Source: Candidatus Bathyarchaeota archaeon (GTDB lineage: Archaea; Thermoproteota; Bathyarchaeia; Bathyarchaeales; Bathyarchaeaceae). Taken from it: DNA of 8,758 nt. The stretch spans positions 1 to 8,758 of the forward strand of contig JAGLRI010000045.1 of NCBI GenBank assembly GCA_023136395.1. The letters are read 5' to 3'. Positions 1 to 5,812 of this stretch are shown one piece after another (the stretch's first letter is position 1; the number at the start of each line of letters is the position of its first letter). The position numbers were made by a program, and so were the translations under genes. The notes under the pieces were generated by a model. It made no database searches and was not told the DNA's origin. It saw only the letters and a list, made by a program, of their open reading frames with translations.

Positions 1-750
1 GTTTTCCTTCTTGCGCTTGCTAGTTATATTTTGAAATATAAACTAGTAGCTGCGATCAGTATTGTAGGAACCGTTTTAATTCTATGGCTTCTGCTCAAGA
101 GATACAGCAATAAGGTTAGAACTCTAACGCATATCTGGTTTGCGTTTCTCTCATTTTACCCTCTTTTCCTCATTGGCTCTCATCTCGCGAAGTCTATGGG
201 GGATATTGATGGGTTACGGGCAAGCTTTTTCGAGCTAACTGGATTAACTGGCATACCTGAGGCGATGTTAGGTTCGACTAGTCCACCGCCAGCATGGGTT
301 TCAAGTGCAATAATCCTATCAATTGCCGTTTTAACGGTATGTATACCTATACTCTGGATTTGGGACATCAAGAAGAAGCAGACGGTGTATGACTACACGG
401 GAATACCGCGGTGGCAGAAGTGGTTAACCGTGTTCCTAGTCTTCTACGGTATAACATATATACATGCTATGGCGTTTGGCTGGTTCCTCCTCGGACGTTT
501 TGAGGTATTCTTGATGTTTGGACTCTATCCTTGTCCCATTAATCTTGTTCTCGTAGCTATTCTGGCTCCATTAGCTCCTAAAGTAAATAAGCCGATGTAC
601 ATCGCTGTCTGTCTTATGGCCATTCTGGGAGCTTTCTTTAACCAAACTATCGGTATGTCAATAAACTTGGACGCTTTCGCTGTTTCCCCGGTAGGTGTAT
701 ACGGTTTAATAATGCTCTGGAGATCAACTAGGAAAAAGACTATAGAATAA
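1..750 (+). CDS. Multi-pass membrane protein, 5'-partial (DUF6064-like C-terminus)
   Basis: The reading frame is open from base 1 to the stop at 748-750, so the gene is probably cut by the left edge. A TTG at 31 could start a 239-residue protein, but the ten codons before it (VFLLALASYI) are hydrophobic and read like the end of an earlier membrane helix. Counting from that TTG, hydrophobic segments lie near residues 4-23, 33-53, 91-112, 130-153, 156-182, 188-207 and 212-230, with basic loops (WDIKKK, RSTRKK) at cytoplasmic-looking positions. The C-terminal half has the pattern FGLYPCP followed by two helices and a late Asp (INLD), which I recall from DUF6064 membrane proteins. That family link is a weak inference. 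No catalytic motif is visible and the function is unknown. Only 21 bases separate its stop from the epimerase remnant downstream. Confidence 0.7.
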   Translation, partial: VFLLALASYILKYKLVAAISIVGTVLILWLLLKRYSNKVRTLTHIWFAFLSFYPLFLIGSHLAKSMGDIDGLRASFFELTGLTGIPEAMLGSTSPPPAWVSSAIILSIAVLTVCIPILWIWDIKKKQTVYDYTGIPRWQKWLTVFLVFYGITYIHAMAFGWFLLGRFEVFLMFGLYPCPINLVLVAILAPLAPKVNKPMYIAVCLMAILGAFFNQTIGMSINLDAFAVSPVGVYGLIMLWRSTRKKTIE

Positions 751-771
751 CTGTTTGGAACAGCTAGTTAG

Positions 772-923
772 TATAAAGTGGATTATACTACAAAGAATTT
801 CGCTTATGATATAGTAAAGACTAAAAGAGAACTTAGCTTTGAACCCAAGAATGGTCTAAGAGAAGGTATCGAAAAACCGTCAACGGGTATCAAGAAAACG
901 GGTATCTCAAATCTGATTTTTGA
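772..923 (+). pseudogene. Remnant of NAD-dependent epimerase/dehydratase C-terminus, frameshifted
   Basis: Read from 772 the frame gives YKVDYTTKNFAYDIVKTKRE, then LSFEPKNGLREGIEK. After one missing base in or beside the A-run at 872-876 the neighbouring frame continues TVNGYQENGYLKSDF and stops at 921-923. This order (YDI.KAK.ELGFEP, then L.EGI..TV.WY.ENGYL) is the C-terminal end of extended short-chain dehydrogenases acting on nucleotide sugars or sterol-like substrates. Only about 50 of the usual 300-340 residues remain. The Rossmann fold and catalytic YxxxK are absent, because the membrane gene occupies the place where they should be, and a stop (769-771) sits directly upstream. The conserved Trp of the last motif reads as Gly. 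The 309-base gap between genes (751-1059) holds this scrap plus the promoter of the next gene. The family assignment rests on recalled motifs only. Confidence 0.72.
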
Positions 924-1008
924 GAAAAATTAAACATTATTCGATGCTTATCTACCCATGTTATTGACCTAGCTAGCTAAAACTCTTCTAACCAAATATT
1001 AAAGTATC

Positions 1009-1016
1009 TAAATATT
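1009..1016 (+). promoter_or_regulatory. Putative TATA box for the 86-residue gene
   Basis: TAAATATT sits in an AT-rich stretch 44 bases before the ATG at 1060. Archaeal initiation about 25-27 bases downstream would give a leader of roughly 20 nt, which contains the purine-rich GGGGAG (1050-1055) as a Shine-Dalgarno sequence. This is inferred from spacing only. Confidence 0.4.
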
Positions 1017-1059
1017 TTTTATTTGGAGTAGTTGTTAACTCAATGGTGCGGGGAGTTTA

Positions 1060-1320
1060 ATGAAGACAATAGAAGAACGAAACCAAATTAAAAATGAGAT
1101 GTTGAAGTTGCTAGATGATAATGGCGTAAAAGGCTTAGATATTACAAATGTTTTAACTGATTTAATAGAGACTTTCTATAATCTACGCAGAAAAACATTT
1201 TTTTTAATTTATACCGGAAAATATAGTCAAGTTAAGGATGAAATCACGTCTTTATTTTTTAAAAAACATGAAATCGAAGTTGATGATGCAGTTCAGATTT
1301 TAGAAGAAGTGTTAAAATAA
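1060..1320 (+). CDS. Small hypothetical protein, 86 aa
   Basis: I do not recognise this gene. The ATG is preceded by GGGGAG (1050-1055), a reasonable ribosome binding site that supports this start. The product looks mostly helical and soluble: a charged N-terminal helix (residues 1-20, KTIEERNQIKNEMLKLL), a middle helix (about 29-45), a hydrophobic/aromatic turn (RRKTFFLIYTGKY, 43-55), and an acidic C-terminal helix (DDAVQILEEVLK). There is no signal peptide, cysteine pair or obvious HTH motif. The gene is more AT-rich than the transporter genes in the window, with long A and T runs, which could mean recent acquisition or weak selection. It converges on the PRC-barrel gene with only 30 bases between their stop codons, and appears to be transcribed alone. 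Confidence 0.65.
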   Translation: MKTIEERNQIKNEMLKLLDDNGVKGLDITNVLTDLIETFYNLRRKTFFLIYTGKYSQVKDEITSLFFKKHEIEVDDAVQILEEVLK

Positions 1321-1350
1321 ATTCATTATTATACCTACTTTCATATACAC

Positions 1351-1629
1351 TTATGTTGTTGTCTTTTTTGGTTTTAGATAAATATATTTGAGCTGTCCTT
1401 TTTTCACTTTAAGCTCTATCGTCTTTCCAACGTTTCCTATAGCGGAGACTGATAGTCGGTTACGTACTCCTCCTTTTCTAAATCCTAAACATAACTCAGT
1501 AGCCTCTCTTGTTAATTCAACCTCAAGATGAGTAATTTTCCAATTGTTCAGATCAAATATAATCTCTTTTACGGTACCTACATTCAAGTCTTCGCAAATG
1601 ACTTTCTTGCCCACTAGTTCTCTTATCAT
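1351..1629 (-). CDS. PRC-barrel domain protein
   Basis: This 92-residue protein is a single PRC-barrel, a small all-beta fold related to the photosynthetic reaction centre H subunit and the RimM C-terminal domain. The typical features are in order: an N-terminal ELVGKKVI strand (residues 4-11), the VGTVKEIIFDLNNWKITHLE block (17-36), VELTREA (37-43), a basic linker with GVRNRLSV (54-61), IGNVGKTIELKV (64-75) and a closing LKYIYLKP (80-87). Archaeal genomes often carry several of these stand-alone proteins. They are thought to act as small adaptor or RNA/protein-binding modules, but no specific role can be assigned. The ATG at 1629 is favoured because a TATA-like element lies about 20-28 bases upstream, which fits a leaderless transcript. 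The basic C-terminus (KPKKTTT) is encoded over a T6 run that may also help terminate the convergent gene. Confidence 0.85.
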   Translation of the reverse strand: MIRELVGKKVICEDLNVGTVKEIIFDLNNWKITHLEVELTREATELCLGFRKGGVRNRLSVSAIGNVGKTIELKVKKGQLKYIYLKPKKTTT

Positions 1630-1646
1630 TTTTTGTCTGAATTTTC

Positions 1647-1657
1647 TTTTATATTTA
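1647..1657 (-). promoter_or_regulatory. Putative TATA box for the PRC-barrel gene
   Basis: On the minus strand this reads TAAATATAAAA, 18-28 bases upstream of the ATG at 1629. The spacing predicts a transcript starting at or within a few bases of the start codon, which agrees with the lack of any Shine-Dalgarno sequence. The remaining intergenic sequence up to 1844 shows no gene I can support. Confidence 0.5.
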
Positions 1658-1844
1658 TCAAAAAATACTTTGTGAATATAGAGTATGAACTACTGATCTG
1701 CATTGGAAAGGAATTAACCTACTTTTCTATAAATCGATCATTTCATAATGAACGAAACATTTCGAACTCTTTTACATCTGTATGTCTAGTTTTAGAGTCT
1801 AAGGGAGTTGTCCTTTTTCTGTAGTCATTTCATTAAAGCATAGG

Positions 1845-1852
1845 TTTTATAC
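1845..1852 (+). promoter_or_regulatory. Putative TATA box for the MFS gene
   Basis: TTTTATAC lies 30-37 bases upstream of the GTG at 1882, so the transcript would start a few bases before or at that codon. The sequence around the start is GGTGAT (1881-1886), a match to the anti-Shine-Dalgarno complement that overlaps the start codon itself and so cannot serve it as a spaced ribosome binding site. Leaderless translation is the simpler reading. Confidence 0.45.
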
Positions 1853-1881
1853 GCTATTAACCCTATCATCTACTAATTTAG

Positions 1882-3207
1882 GTGATTTTTTTAACCCCAA
1901 TTCCTACAACTGAAAGCGATGTCTCATCTGAGTCCATTTTCAGCTTCATGAAAGGTAATGTGCTAGTGATAACGGTAACTCGTATCTTCGGCATGTTCTC
2001 CCGAAGCGCAGTCAATCCATACCTCTCGCTTTACATTTTAGCTTTAGGAGGAACAACCGCCAATATCGGTTTTTTAAACTCTCTTAGACCCCTAGCAAGC
2101 CTATTAATTTTCCCTATCTCAGGATTCGTTGCTGACCAAAGCGGTCGAATTAAATTGATTGTCACAGCAGGATACATTTCCGCGTTAACTTACTTGTTCT
2201 ACATCTTCGCCGATACCTGGATTATGCTAGCGATAGGTAATTTCATCATGGGACTGATCGTTTTCCATTTTCCAGCCCAATCCGCACTTATGGCTGACTC
2301 TCTGTCACCTAAACAACGGGGTATTGGCTACGCAACCTCCAGCGCCATTCCTGGAGCTGTAGCGATATTCGCACCTTACTTTGCAGGATATCTCATTGAT
2401 GCAGTTGGAGTAGATCCAGCGATGAGGTATCTTTACATCCTCTTACTTGTATCTTATGCAGTCTCAACAACAATACAAATGAAATTTCTTAAAGACACTG
2501 TTGAACGACCTGGACTCGGCTTAGGCTTTTCTAATCTTAAAAAGATCTTAGTGGAATCATATCGCAGTGCTGCGGAAATCCTAAAATGGACACCAAAGAA
2601 TTTAAGAGCTCTAGCATTAGTGATCGCATTTAGCTTTACGGCTAATGCAGTAGCTGGACCTTTCTGGGTTATCTACGGAACTCATGTGATCGGTCTTTCT
2701 GCTTCAGAATGGGGACTAATCATTCTTTTATCTTCAGCCTTCAGAATAGCCATCTCAATTCCCGCTGGAGCTGCAGTTGATCGTTTTGGAAAAAGAAAAA
2801 CAATTATCGCTTCTTTTCTACTTACAATTCTACCAGTTCTATACTTCACCCAAGCAAGAGGATTCATAGAAGTCTTAATCCTTCTTCTATTACTTTCAAC
2901 GGCAAACGCCTTCCTAGGTCCTGCATGCTCATCGTTTATGGCTGACCTTGTACCACGGGAGATGAGGGGAAGAGTTATGGCTGCTTTCGGTCGAGGCGCG
3001 CTAATGATCAGTACTGGGAGGGGTGGTGGTGGAGGACCAGGTATGGGTTTCATCTTCGCCATTCCAGTAATGTTCGGATCTGTAATAGGTGGATACATCT
3101 ATGGCATAAACCCCATGCTTCCATGGCTACTCCAATCCATTCTAACTCTAGGAAGCCTCGTTCTTAGCGTAACGTTAATACGCGAACCTAAAAATGTTGA
3201 AATCTAG
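1882..3207 (+). CDS. Major facilitator superfamily transporter
   Basis: This 441-residue protein has the length and about 12 hydrophobic segments of an MFS permease, a proton-coupled or facilitative carrier of the cytoplasmic membrane. The family signature A appears twice, as it should: GFVADQSGRIK (residues 81-91) after helix 2 and GAAVDRFGKRK (296-306) after helix 8. The internal repeat is also seen in ADSLSPKQRG (138-147) and ADLVPREMRG (354-363). These resemble multidrug or small-molecule efflux members, but the substrate cannot be read from the sequence. A central cytoplasmic loop spans about 203-240. An unusual glycine-rich stretch, STGRGGGGGPGMGF (377-390), joins helices 10 and 11. The GTG at 1882 is chosen from the TATA spacing. 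An ATG at codon 23 (1948) is a shorter alternative and would remove only the polar N-terminal tail. It appears monocistronic. Confidence 0.9.
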   Translation: MIFLTPIPTTESDVSSESIFSFMKGNVLVITVTRIFGMFSRSAVNPYLSLYILALGGTTANIGFLNSLRPLASLLIFPISGFVADQSGRIKLIVTAGYISALTYLFYIFADTWIMLAIGNFIMGLIVFHFPAQSALMADSLSPKQRGIGYATSSAIPGAVAIFAPYFAGYLIDAVGVDPAMRYLYILLLVSYAVSTTIQMKFLKDTVERPGLGLGFSNLKKILVESYRSAAEILKWTPKNLRALALVIAFSFTANAVAGPFWVIYGTHVIGLSASEWGLIILLSSAFRIAISIPAGAAVDRFGKRKTIIASFLLTILPVLYFTQARGFIEVLILLLLLSTANAFLGPACSSFMADLVPREMRGRVMAAFGRGALMISTGRGGGGGPGMGFIFAIPVMFGSVIGGYIYGINPMLPWLLQSILTLGSLVLSVTLIREPKNVEI

Positions 3208-3291
3208 GTCGTAAAAAATAGGTAATATTGAGATACATTCATAGGAAAACTTAGAATCTTAATCTAGGGATAATCAGAGGTTCGTGAATCT

Positions 3292-3426
3292 ATGAAAATA
3301 ATGATTTACAGAGAGTACGAACCCAGTTCTGTTTTGAATGTTCATAAGCGTGTTGATGGTGGCTGGTTTTGGGAAAAGTACGGTGCTTTCCCATACATGG
3401 GTTGTTATTACGGTTGTGAGTACTAG
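3292..3426 (+). pseudogene. Truncated N-terminus of SPL/photolyase-type radical SAM protein
   Basis: An ATG with GAGG (3277-3280) upstream opens 44 codons: IYREYEPSSVLNVHKRVDGG (residues 5-24), then WFWEKYGAFPYMGCYYGCEY. This is the N-terminal signature I recall for archaeal radical SAM proteins of the spore-photoproduct-lyase/'DNA repair photolyase' group (COG1533), where the text continues GC..GCEYCYC and supplies the CxxxCxxC ligands of the [4Fe-4S] cluster. Here Cys38 and Cys42 are present, but codon 45, the expected third cysteine, is TAG. The following in-frame codons (LAFTFFKILY, then TAA) do not resemble the family. About 250 or more residues are missing, so no enzyme can be made. The 3208-3526 gap holds only this remnant; 3427-3526 is AT-rich and shows nothing else. 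Because codon quality is intact up to the stop, the truncation may be recent. Confidence 0.75.
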
Positions 3427-3526
3427 CTAGCTTTCACTTTTTTCAAGATCCTTTATAATCTATTATACTCTTAAATTATTGATTTTTTATCAAGTTCTCT
3501 AAAATCTAAGACCTTTCATCCGTCAA

Positions 3527-3700
3527 TTATGTTGTAATCGTTTTTCTAACTTGGAGATAAAGGAAAATATCCTCAAATAAATTCTTGTTTTTCTTTATGT
3601 GTTGTATAATTTTTGAGACTTCGGTCTTGCCAACTTCTGTATTTATGAGGAATTTTTTAAGGATGTTGCGTTCTCGGTCCGTAAAGACGTAAGACCTCAT
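3527..3700 (-). CDS. Small archaeal protein, 57 aa, MRxYxFTxRER type
   Basis: The minus-strand ATG at 3700 opens 57 codons ending in TAA. The protein begins MRSYVFTDRERNILKKFLIN and continues with a helical, lysine-rich segment (EVGKTEVSKIIQHIKKNKN, residues 22-40), then LFEDIFLYLQ. I recall short archaeal proteins beginning MRGY.FT.RER..L..FL and continuing through a helical part with an acidic E/D-L-.-L stretch. This one fits that pattern, but I know no function for them. The T.RER.IL..FL start vaguely resembles the first helix of HTH domains, though no recognition helix is convincing. A TATA-like element 24-34 bases upstream supports expression as a leaderless message. It is too short for many gene callers to report. 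The C-terminus (VRKTITT) may be atypical. It lies between the radical SAM remnant and the DUF2153-like gene, on the same strand as the latter. Confidence 0.62.
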   Translation of the reverse strand: MRSYVFTDRERNILKKFLINTEVGKTEVSKIIQHIKKNKNLFEDIFLYLQVRKTITT

Positions 3701-3723
3701 GGATTCTCAACAGTAGAGCTAAG

Positions 3724-3734
3724 CATATAAATTT
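3724..3734 (-). promoter_or_regulatory. Putative TATA box for the 57-aa gene
   Basis: On the minus strand this reads AAATTTATATG, 24-34 bases before the ATG at 3700. Spacing of about 25 bases from the box to the start site would put the first transcribed base at or very near the ATG. It independently supports the short gene. Confidence 0.45.
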
Positions 3735-3761
3735 AATTAAGCGTCAATTAGATTTTGGATA

Positions 3762-3777
3762 ACAAAAAATTGAAAAA
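3762..3777 (-). terminator. Possible T-tract terminator for the DUF2153-like gene
   Basis: On the minus strand, two T-runs (five and six T) read TTTTTCAATTTTTTG about 50-65 bases past the stop at 3827. Archaeal RNA polymerase can terminate at oligo-T tracts without a stable hairpin. No strong stem is visible, so this is suggestive only. The tract also separates this gene from the promoter of the 57-aa gene. Confidence 0.3.
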
Positions 3778-3826
3778 TTAAAGTTAGTACTCACCAATTG
3801 TATACTGAACTCTTCTAAATGCTCTG

Positions 3827-4171
3827 TTATGTTACGTAAAACATGTCGTTGGATCTAGGTACTTCTCTTCGTTCCGGTTCTCTAATTGTTATTTCATCTT
3901 GGGCATTAGTAGTTATCTCACAGTCATATTCTATGAACGGCTGCGTGAGTTCAGCAAGATTTTTACTTATCCCTTGCAAATCCTCACGAGAAAATTTTAT
4001 CATAACGTTTGGATTGTTAATCCATTCAATCCATCCTGATAAGCTTCGTTGAAGTGCAAATAGAATAAACCTTATTGTTCCCACCATTTCCAATCGATCT
4101 TTTCCCTCGGTTTCAAGCGTCTTTATTTGATCTAAAATTTTTTTACAGTCTTGAACCCATCGCCCACTCAT
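3827..4171 (-). CDS. DUF2153-like archaeal protein
   Basis: The 114-residue product begins MSGRWVQDCKKILDQIKTLE and continues with GKDRLEMVGTIRFILFALQR (residues 23-42), a central SLSGWIEWINNPNVMIKFS (43-61), and FIEYD (79-83), ending MFYVT. This arrangement matches what I recall of DUF2153 (PF09921), a family of small, largely helical archaeal proteins of unknown function. The length is also typical. There is no signal peptide or membrane segment, so it is likely cytosolic. The Trp-rich GWIEWINNP segment and the basic residues in the first half are the conserved-looking parts. The ATG at 4171 is preceded by an A-run and no Shine-Dalgarno sequence; a TATA-like element about 36-45 bases upstream would give a short leader. 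It lies downstream of the receptor gene on the same strand but is separated from it by a terminator, so it is probably its own unit. Confidence 0.78.
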   Translation of the reverse strand: MSGRWVQDCKKILDQIKTLETEGKDRLEMVGTIRFILFALQRSLSGWIEWINNPNVMIKFSREDLQGISKNLAELTQPFIEYDCEITTNAQDEITIREPERREVPRSNDMFYVT

Positions 4172-4206
4172 TTTTTTTCAACTCTTTATGACGTGTGGTA
4201 TATCAA

Positions 4207-4216
4207 TTATAAAAAT
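4207..4216 (-). promoter_or_regulatory. Putative TATA box for the DUF2153-like gene
   Basis: On the minus strand this reads TTTTTATAAT, 36-45 bases upstream of the ATG at 4171. It implies a leader of roughly 10-15 nt. It lies in the 146-base gap after the receptor gene terminator, which otherwise shows nothing distinctive. Confidence 0.42.
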
Positions 4217-4297
4217 CTTCTGTCTTAATACAAAAATAAAGAGGATATTCTTCCTTTTCTCCTTTTTTGCAAGAACGATCTAGACAAGTTTACATTC

Positions 4298-4329
4298 AAA
4301 AAAAGAGGAGACGAAGGCTACCTTCGTCT
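4298..4329 (-). terminator. Hairpin terminator with the stop codon as loop
   Basis: On the minus strand AGACGAAGG (4329-4321) pairs perfectly with CCTTCGTCT (4317-4309), leaving the three-base loop TAG (4320-4318), which is the stop codon of the receptor gene. CCTC and a run of seven T (4304-4298) follow. The nine-pair stem plus T-run has the form of an intrinsic terminator. The ascending arm encodes the C-terminal Arg-Arg-Arg anchor of the protein, so coding sequence and terminator are the same bases. Confidence 0.72.
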
Positions 4330-5790
4330 AAGAAAGAGATAAGCAGCAGCTACTGCTATGACGATAACAACTCCTGCGTATATGTACACACGATTGTCTG
4401 GTGGTGATTCTTCCCCATTACCTGCCTCGGCGATCGCTGCGTCAGCAGATGTTGCTGCAGATGCAAAATGAGTAGCACCCCAAGTTTCCCATGGTCCAGC
4501 TAAGTCTATCAGATCATCAGATTCAATGGCTAAGATCTCTGCATATGTATCTGAAACATCAGGTAACGCGGTATAGTTAGATACAGCTGCTTGGTAATCC
4601 TCGTCGTCCCATAATTCCAAGTCCTCGCATTCCAAAATTTTTCCATAGGCTGATTTGGCTGCTCCATGGTTCTTGGTAAGCCAGTTAGCGAACATCTCTC
4701 TTACATTACTGTACATAACATTGTAAGCGGTAACGTTAAAGTCTTCTATGACTGGAACACTAGTTGCATTGAGCCAAGCGCTCAATATGGGAGCTGTTGC
4801 AGCAGCGTCTTCTCGTATCGGCATTCGACCTTTCCCTACAGCCTCCTGCCCTCTCTTGCTGGTTATGTAATCCATGAAAGCTTTTGCTTGAGGAAGGCGG
4901 GCTGTTCCATTAAGAATGGCTACAGGATCAGCACTGATAGTAGTTCCTCCGCCTAACGCAAATCCTACGTCCATACCCGCTATTTCCTGCTCCCAAGCGT
5001 AATAGTCAATTGTAATTCCAATGCCATAATCTCCGCGAACGACATACAATGGCACCGCGTGACTCGACTGGAGGAATAAGCCTACGTTTCCCGTTACATT
5101 AGCCCAATATTCCCAAGCTTCTTCATAGCCAGATTCGGCTTCATCCCAACCTGCTTGTGAAATAAAATGTTGGATGACTATCAGAACGGTGGCGGTTGTC
5201 GAACCGGATTTTGCTGGGTCACACATGGTGATGTGGCCTTTATAGATGGGTTTTGTGAGGTCTTCCCACGTTTCGGGTTCGGGAAGGTTGTTCGCCGTTA
5301 AATATTCCTTGTTCCACATGAAGCCAAAAGATGAGAGTGCAGCTGCATACCACCTTCTTTCAGTTACAAAATCTGGATCCTTAAGGTCCCAACCTCCAAA
5401 CTCATCTACAATATTTGCATCATCGGTAACGTTGTACGCTTCAAGGAAAAGGTTGTAAGACCTGACGGCTTTCTTGAAGTAGTATTCTCCTCCGCCCCAC
5501 CAGACGTCTGCTTCGGGGCTTCCAGCCCAAGCTTCAACTGTTGAATAACAAGCACCTGAGCTCTTCATTATTGTTGAAACGCTGATCGTCTCTGAATAAG
5601 TGTCTTCATACCATTCTTGAAAATCTTCAATCACATCATTAGCGAATCCCGATGAGTGTGGATGTAAAATGATCAATGAGTCTGGATCTGCTTTGACCAC
5701 AGGAATAGTTGTGAAAATGTTAGCTCCAGCTAAAAGAAAGAGCAATAGAGATATAGTTAATAAAAGTCGCTTTTTCTCCTTTACAATCAA
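4318..5790 (-). CDS. ABC transporter solute-binding protein, membrane-anchored (COG1840-like)
   Basis: This is the extracellular receptor of an ABC importer. Residues 1-34 form a signal peptide (KEKKR, a hydrophobic core at 9-28, likely cleavage after VVKA). The mature part has the layout of the ferric-iron type cluster D binding proteins: SLIILHPHSSG (38-48), ADVWWGGGEYYF (94-105), the ALSSFGFMWNKE segment (151-162), WEDLTKPIYKGHITMCDPAK (175-194) with SGSTTA following, and GIGITIDYYAWE (256-267). After an acidic Gly/Ser/Pro stalk (about 456-466) comes one membrane helix (469-487) and an RRR tail, so the receptor would stay anchored as is common in archaea. Six Asn-X-Thr sequons (N120, N231, N294, N341, N352, N405) suggest surface glycosylation. 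At 490 residues it is longer than the usual 330-360. TTG at 5790 is the start, fixed by GAGGAG eight bases upstream. The substrate is unproven: Fe3+, thiamine, polyamine or phosphonate are all possible. Confidence 0.9.
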   Translation of the reverse strand: MIVKEKKRLLLTISLLLFLLAGANIFTTIPVVKADPDSLIILHPHSSGFANDVIEDFQEWYEDTYSETISVSTIMKSSGACYSTVEAWAGSPEADVWWGGGEYYFKKAVRSYNLFLEAYNVTDDANIVDEFGGWDLKDPDFVTERRWYAAALSSFGFMWNKEYLTANNLPEPETWEDLTKPIYKGHITMCDPAKSGSTTATVLIVIQHFISQAGWDEAESGYEEAWEYWANVTGNVGLFLQSSHAVPLYVVRGDYGIGITIDYYAWEQEIAGMDVGFALGGGTTISADPVAILNGTARLPQAKAFMDYITSKRGQEAVGKGRMPIREDAAATAPILSAWLNATSVPVIEDFNVTAYNVMYSNVREMFANWLTKNHGAAKSAYGKILECEDLELWDDEDYQAAVSNYTALPDVSDTYAEILAIESDDLIDLAGPWETWGATHFASAATSADAAIAEAGNGEESPPDNRVYIYAGVVIVIAVAAAYLFLRRR

Positions 5791-5798
5791 TTTGATTT

Positions 5799-5804
5799 CT
5801 CCTC
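5799..5804 (-). promoter_or_regulatory. Shine-Dalgarno site fixing the TTG start of the receptor gene
   Basis: GAGGAG on the minus strand lies eight bases before the TTG at 5790-5788. No ATG or GTG in frame is close enough to use it, so it decides in favour of the TTG. Confidence 0.7.
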
Positions 5805-5812
5805 TGAGATAA

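Noticed and set aside
1633..1824. Plus-strand 63-codon frame starting at TTG between the PRC-barrel and MFS genes
   Set aside because: It overlaps the PRC-barrel promoter and has no ribosome binding site. Its composition is that of AT-rich intergenic DNA, and no motif is visible.
2682..3098. Minus-strand open frame of 138 codons inside the MFS gene
   Set aside because: It lies entirely opposite a clear transporter gene. Its product is a proline- and basic-rich shadow of the glycine-rich coding strand, with no promoter or family resemblance.
3424..3426. The in-frame TAG of the radical SAM remnant as a recoded (pyrrolysine-type) codon
   Set aside because: The downstream frame does not resume radical SAM sequence and meets TAA after about 15 codons, so read-through would not restore the protein.
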